Source of the DNA: Verrucomicrobiota bacterium
GTDB taxonomy: Bacteria; Verrucomicrobiota; Verrucomicrobiia; Opitutales; Seribacteraceae
NCBI GenBank assembly: GCA_030830145.1
Contig: JAURNO010000448.1
Span: 1-8,911 of the forward strand
Direction of reading: 5' to 3'
DNA length: 8,911 nt
Both the position numbers and the translations under genes were made by a program. How positions within the stretch are numbered: position 1 is the stretch's first letter; the number at the start of each line of letters is the position of its first letter. This document shows, in pieces, positions 6,223-8,911 of the stretch. The notes under the pieces were generated by a model. It did no database searches. It had not been told where the DNA came from and was given only the letters and a program-made list of their open reading frames with translations.

Positions 6223-6960
6223 ATGACTTCCGAATCTTACCCTCCTGCCGTAACGGATTCCCGGCAAGGTTTTACCCTCTTGGAAGTTGTCATTGCCTTG
6301 GCGGTTTTCGGTTTTCTCATCGGTGGTCTTTTGGGCTTCTTGCCGTGGGGTGTTCAGGGAGTGAGCAAGGTAAGGGAGCAGAATGTTGCTTACGGTTTGG
6401 TGGACGGAGTGCAGGTGGAACTAGAGAGAATGGGGTTCAGCCTGGTGGAAAAAGGTACGGTACGATTTGACTGGACCTTACCTAACCCACAGCCGTTGCC
6501 CCCCTGGAACTTGTTGCTAGTGGCAAGAAAGTCGGGAGGGCAAGTCGAATTCGAACAGGTAATCGAGTCGGACGAGTACAAGATGAATACCCCTGGTGAG
6601 TTGGAGGAAGGCTCGATGAAGGATAGTTGGCAAAGCTTTTCCGGGGGAGCCAACGTACTTTTTAATCAAGCCGCCGATGGCAAGCCCATCTCGTTGCTGG
6701 GATTGGAATCGTTCAAGGAAATTGCCCCCTATTCGCAAAGGTGGATTTCGGAAGGCGAGCGATATTTTCTCATCAAGTGTTCCCAGTACCCGATTGGGCA
6801 CAGGCATCAACACCATCCGAGCAATGGTTTTCTGGCCTTGCAAATCGACGTGCAGTGGCCCTACAAGCTACCCGATCCTTCTCGCGGGCCCGATGGTTTC
6901 AGGAGGGTTGAGGAGAGATATCGTTCTCATTTCCGCTTCCCATTGGCCATAACCCGTTAA
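6223..6960 (+). CDS. GspI/GspJ-like pseudopilin (prepilin-type N-terminal methylation signal)
   Basis: The 245-residue product has a 16-residue leader ending RQG (Gly16 at -1), then FTLLEVVIALAVFGFLIGGLLG with Glu21 at +5. FTLLEVVIALAV is the GspI/GspJ/PilV style of start, unlike the FTLIELLVVI of the three genes before it. The remainder is a hydrophilic domain with a Pro-rich stretch (TLPNPQPLPPWN) that I cannot assign to a named family. The length fits GspJ better than the shorter GspI. It begins 1 bp after the GspH-like stop codon and ends 4 bp before menA, so it sits in a tight operon. By position and order it is probably a minor, tip-associated subunit. A Verrucomicrobia-specific prepilin cassette protein is an alternative reading. 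Confidence 0.78.
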   Translation: MTSESYPPAVTDSRQGFTLLEVVIALAVFGFLIGGLLGFLPWGVQGVSKVREQNVAYGLVDGVQVELERMGFSLVEKGTVRFDWTLPNPQPLPPWNLLLVARKSGGQVEFEQVIESDEYKMNTPGELEEGSMKDSWQSFSGGANVLFNQAADGKPISLLGLESFKEIAPYSQRWISEGERYFLIKCSQYPIGHRHQHHPSNGFLALQIDVQWPYKLPDPSRGPDGFRRVEERYRSHFRFPLAITR

Positions 6961-6964
6961 GCGG

Positions 6965-7861
6965 ATGACGGTATCGCCTGGGGAAACGGTTCGCCGTTGG
7001 ATCTTGGCCGCCCGTCCCAAGACGTTGGTGGCCTCCTTGATACCCGTTTTTGCAGGGGCGTCTCTTGCTTATGGAAGCACGGGCAAACTGCCCTTGGACC
7101 TTTTTGCATTGGCATCTGTCTTCTCTTTCCTGATTCAAATCGGGACCAACTTTTCCAATGACTATTTTGATGACTTGCGAGGGGCCGATCGAAAGAGAGA
7201 ACTTGGTCCATCGAGGGCGGTCTCCTCGGGCTTGATATCAGGGAAGAGTATGATCAGAACTTCGCTTGTTCTGTTGACTCTTGCTTTTGCAGTAGGGGTC
7301 GTTCTCATGGAAGCCTCCGGAGCGAGTCGGCAACTTCTTTGGGTTGGAGCATTGAGTGTGATTTTTGCAATCGGGTATACTGGTGGACCGTTCCCATTGG
7401 CCTATGTCGGATTGGGGGATCTTTTCGTAGTATTGTTTTTCGGCTTTGTGGCGGTTTGCGGCACTCATTACGTTCTTGTGGTGGGCGTGGGAGAGATATG
7501 GGAACCAAATTGGGTGGCGGCACTAGGTATCGGGCTTGTCATCAACAACCTCCTTGTCGTCAACAATACGAGGGATTGCGAGGAGGATAAGTTGGTCGCC
7601 AAGAGAACCTTGGTGGTCCGGTTCGGAAGGAATTTCGGTCTGCTTCTTTACGCCGTCGGCGTGGTCGGGGCAACCTTGGTTTGCCCCTTGCTGGAGAAAA
7701 CAATGATGCCGGTGTTTTTGGTTTTTCCTCTCGGCGTTGTTTGTTTCGTCAAGCTCGCAAAAGCGTCTACTCGAAAGGACTATGGTTCGACTTTAAGCCT
7801 AACGGCTGTTTCTATCCTTGCGTATGGGCTGTTGTTCGCCTTGGCCTTTGGCGGAAGCTAG
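6965..7861 (+). CDS. menA: 1,4-dihydroxy-2-naphthoate polyprenyltransferase MenA
   Basis: MenA is a UbiA-superfamily integral membrane enzyme that joins a polyprenyl diphosphate to 1,4-dihydroxy-2-naphthoate, giving demethylmenaquinone for respiration. The 298-residue product has the family's usual length and multiple membrane helices. The N-terminal AARPKTLVASLIPVFAGASLAY is typical of MenA. The first Asp-rich Mg-diphosphate motif is NFSNDYFDDLRGAD at residues 62-75. The second is NNTRDCEEDKLVAKRTL from residue 200, with Asp204 and Asp208. These motifs favour MenA over UbiA or other superfamily members, although substrate cannot be proven from sequence. The gene begins 4 bp after the last prepilin and probably shares its transcript. 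No other men genes are in the window. Confidence 0.9.
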   Translation: MTVSPGETVRRWILAARPKTLVASLIPVFAGASLAYGSTGKLPLDLFALASVFSFLIQIGTNFSNDYFDDLRGADRKRELGPSRAVSSGLISGKSMIRTSLVLLTLAFAVGVVLMEASGASRQLLWVGALSVIFAIGYTGGPFPLAYVGLGDLFVVLFFGFVAVCGTHYVLVVGVGEIWEPNWVAALGIGLVINNLLVVNNTRDCEEDKLVAKRTLVVRFGRNFGLLLYAVGVVGATLVCPLLEKTMMPVFLVFPLGVVCFVKLAKASTRKDYGSTLSLTAVSILAYGLLFALAFGGS

Positions 7862-7880
7862 AACCAGCAAAGAACTTCCC

Positions 7881-7911
7881 TTTCTCGAATCAAAAATTAC
7901 GATTCAAGAAG
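7881..7911. terminator. Stem-loop between convergent menA and trxA, possible bidirectional terminator
   Basis: TTTCTCGAATC (7881-7891) pairs with GATTCAAGAAG (7901-7911) over 11 positions, with one C-A mismatch and one terminal T-G wobble, around a 9-base loop (AAAAATTAC). The thioredoxin stop codon lies in the loop and its last codons form the right arm. The structure starts 20 bases after the menA stop. No clear T-run follows on either strand, so it may depend on other factors or only protect mRNA 3' ends. Confidence 0.45.
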
Positions 7912-8214
7912 TTGGATCAGTTCGTCTTTCGTTTTGAGTCCGACGATCGTTTCGGCAAGAGATCCGTTTTTGTAGAGCAAAAGAGTGGGGATCGACTGTA
8001 CACCGTGTTCTTGGGCCAAATCCGTGTTCTCGTCGACGTTGACCTTGTAAATGTCGACGTCCTCGCTCTTCTCGTTGGCTATCTCCTCGAGAATCGGGGT
8101 AAGGGCCTTGCACGGTCCGCACCAAGGTGCCCAAAAGTCAACAAGGACCGTTTTGTTCTCCGCAGAGATTACTTTGGAAAAGCTTTCTTTATTCAAGTTA
8201 ATGAGTTCGCTCAT
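7897..8214 (-). CDS. trxA: Thioredoxin TrxA
   Basis: The 105-residue product is a complete, soluble thioredoxin that reduces protein disulfides in the cytoplasm using electrons from thioredoxin reductase. The active site is WCGPCK at residues 31-36 (redox Cys32 and Cys35) within VDFWAPWCGPC. The buried Asp26 and the cis-proline Pro76 in SIPTLLLYKNG are present, and the length matches E. coli thioredoxin (about 108). There is no signal peptide, so it is cytoplasmic rather than a DsbA- or ResA-type protein. It lies 27 bp downstream of the proline-rich membrane protein gene on the same strand, and I see no strong promoter in that gap, so it may be read from the upstream gene. No clear Shine-Dalgarno sequence precedes the ATG. 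It converges on menA. Confidence 0.96.
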   Translation of the reverse strand: MSELINLNKESFSKVISAENKTVLVDFWAPWCGPCKALTPILEEIANEKSEDVDIYKVNVDENTDLAQEHGVQSIPTLLLYKNGSLAETIVGLKTKDELIQLLES

Positions 8215-8241
8215 TATGATACAGTGTAATTTTTTTGTGTT

Positions 8242-8911
8242 TTAGTTAGGACTGGCGAAAAAACCTACGCCGAAGAGTCCAAGAACCAAGAGAACTGCAA
8301 CGGCAAAAGACAAGAGATCCATAAATAAGAAAATAAAAAGAGCCGCGGAGCTTTTTTTGACAACCGGTGCGGATTGTGGTGTGCCGGGTGCGAGACCTGG
8401 ACGAGCGGGAGCACCAGGAGGCGGGGCTGCGGCTCCCGGCATTCCTCCGGGAGGAGGAAGGGTGGGGCTTCCGCCAGGGGCTCCCATTGGTGCGGGCCCT
8501 GCTCCCGGTGGAGGGAGAGTCGGTCCGCCTTTCGGCGCTTCCAAGGATGGCTTGGGCCCGCCGGGTAAAGTTGGGCTCGGGGTTGGGGATGCACCGGGAA
8601 GAGAAGGGGCCGCAGGGCTTTGCAAAGATGGTGCGGGACCTGGAGTCGGCAAAGGGGCACCTACAGTCGGAGCGGGAGCCGGGCCACCTGGAGTGGGAAG
8701 CGGGCCACCTGCAGCCGGAGCGGGAGCCGGGCCGCCTGGAGTCGGAAGCGGACCACCTGGACCTGGAGCCGGGCCACCTGGAGAGGGAAGCGGACCACCT
8801 GCAGCCGGAGCGGGAGCGGGGCCACCTGGAGTCGGAAGCGGACCACCTGGAGCCGGAACGGGAGTTGGGCCTGCGGTCGGAGCGGGGCCACCTGGGGAGG
8901 GAGGAGCGGCA
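8242..8911 (-). CDS. Proline/glycine/alanine-rich repeat protein with C-terminal transmembrane anchor (5' truncated)
   Basis: The minus-strand frame is open from the TAA at 8242-8244 to the right window edge, giving 222 visible codons. No ATG occurs upstream, so the true start lies outside; a TTG at 8650-8652 is internal. The first two thirds is low-complexity sequence built on GGPLPTPGGPAPAPAA-like units. It passes into less regular Pro-rich sequence with two PTLPPPG copies. The last 40 residues are VVKKSSAALFIFLFMDLLS and a continuing hydrophobic stretch ending GFFASPN, a single membrane helix at the extreme C-terminus. The Lys pair before the helix suggests by the positive-inside rule that the Pro-rich part is cytoplasmic, as in a tail-anchored protein. 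I do not recognise a family. The visible part has no Trp. The triplet-regular DNA and the match of repeats to codons support real coding. Confidence 0.75.
   Translation of the reverse strand, partial: AAPPSPGGPAPTAGPTPVPAPGGPLPTPGGPAPAPAAGGPLPSPGGPAPGPGGPLPTPGGPAPAPAAGGPLPTPGGPAPAPTVGAPLPTPGPAPSLQSPAAPSLPGASPTPSPTLPGGPKPSLEAPKGGPTLPPPGAGPAPMGAPGGSPTLPPPGGMPGAAAPPPGAPARPGLAPGTPQSAPVVKKSSAALFIFLFMDLLSFAVAVLLVLGLFGVGFFASPN
8671..8850 (-). repeat. Two copies of a 90-bp higher-order coding tandem repeat
   Basis: The segments 8671-8760 and 8761-8850 are two near-identical 90-bp units. Each is made of a 48-bp block (8671-8718, 8761-8808) and a related 42-bp block (8719-8760, 8809-8850). The 42-bp blocks differ at only two positions. 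Degenerate copies continue on both sides (to about 8653 and 8900). The unit length is a multiple of three, so gain or loss of units would keep the frame. Confidence 0.8.

Noticed and set aside
7681..8229. Plus-strand open frame of 182 codons over the menA end and trxA
   Set aside because: It is out of frame with menA and antisense to a complete thioredoxin, so it is a shadow frame.
8215..8241. TATCAT on the minus strand as a -10 box for trxA
   Set aside because: It lies 2 bases from the ATG, so transcription would start inside the gene, and no -35 match is seen.
8650..8652. TTG as the start of the proline-rich protein
   Set aside because: The same frame and the same repeat continue upstream to the window edge without a stop, so this is an internal Leu codon.
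8661..8891. Alternative minus-strand frame with Leu/Gln/Val/Arg repeats (LPLRLQVARF-like)
   Set aside because: It is another reading frame of the same DNA repeat and is periodic only for that reason. The Pro/Gly frame is longer, open to the edge and ends in a sensible membrane helix.
8653..8911. CRISPR-like array at the right end
   Set aside because: The repeats are contiguous, triplet-regular and coding, with no unique spacers of constant length.

Overview
The window looks like chromosomal DNA from a Verrucomicrobiota-type bacterium, possibly an Opitutae or Puniceicoccales relative. That placement is an inference from the style of the proteins (several long prepilins starting FTLIELLVVI, long Pro/Gly/Ala tracts) and the gene mix. 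No rRNA or other taxonomic marker is present. Nothing suggests phage, plasmid, IS or CRISPR content, and I see no tRNA or rRNA gene.

Layout. (1) 1-1263, +: C-terminal part of a DinG/Rad3-type superfamily 2 DNA helicase, cut by the left window edge immediately after the first two residues of its DEAH box. (2) 1264-1367: AT-rich spacer with two inverted repeats and a possible promoter. (3) 1368-2420, +: a small PP2C-type Ser/Thr phosphatase and a short TPR protein, 18 bp apart. (4) 2532-4091, +: MurJ (MviN), the lipid II flippase of peptidoglycan synthesis. (5) 4122-6960, +: four consecutive prepilin/pseudopilin genes, each with a class III prepilin signal. The first two are GspG-like, the third is GspH/FimT-like and the fourth is GspI/J-like. 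The coding regions abut or overlap. (6) 6965-7861, +: MenA, the menaquinone prenyltransferase, 4 bp behind the last prepilin. (7) 7897-8911, -: thioredoxin (TrxA), and upstream of it a Pro/Gly/Ala-rich repeat protein with a C-terminal membrane anchor, cut by the right window edge. A stem-loop lies between the convergent menA and trxA genes.

How the genes fit together. The plus-strand genes are closely packed and mostly concern the cell envelope: a phosphatase and TPR protein, a flippase, pseudopilins of a type II secretion or type IV pilus-like machine, and quinone synthesis. The pseudopilin block lacks the ATPase, inner-membrane platform, secretin and prepilin peptidase, which must be encoded elsewhere. 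The best candidate for something not already described is this four-prepilin set, with unusually large GspG-like members and menA apparently in the same transcript. The other notable object is the repeat-built, tail-anchored proline-rich protein beside thioredoxin.
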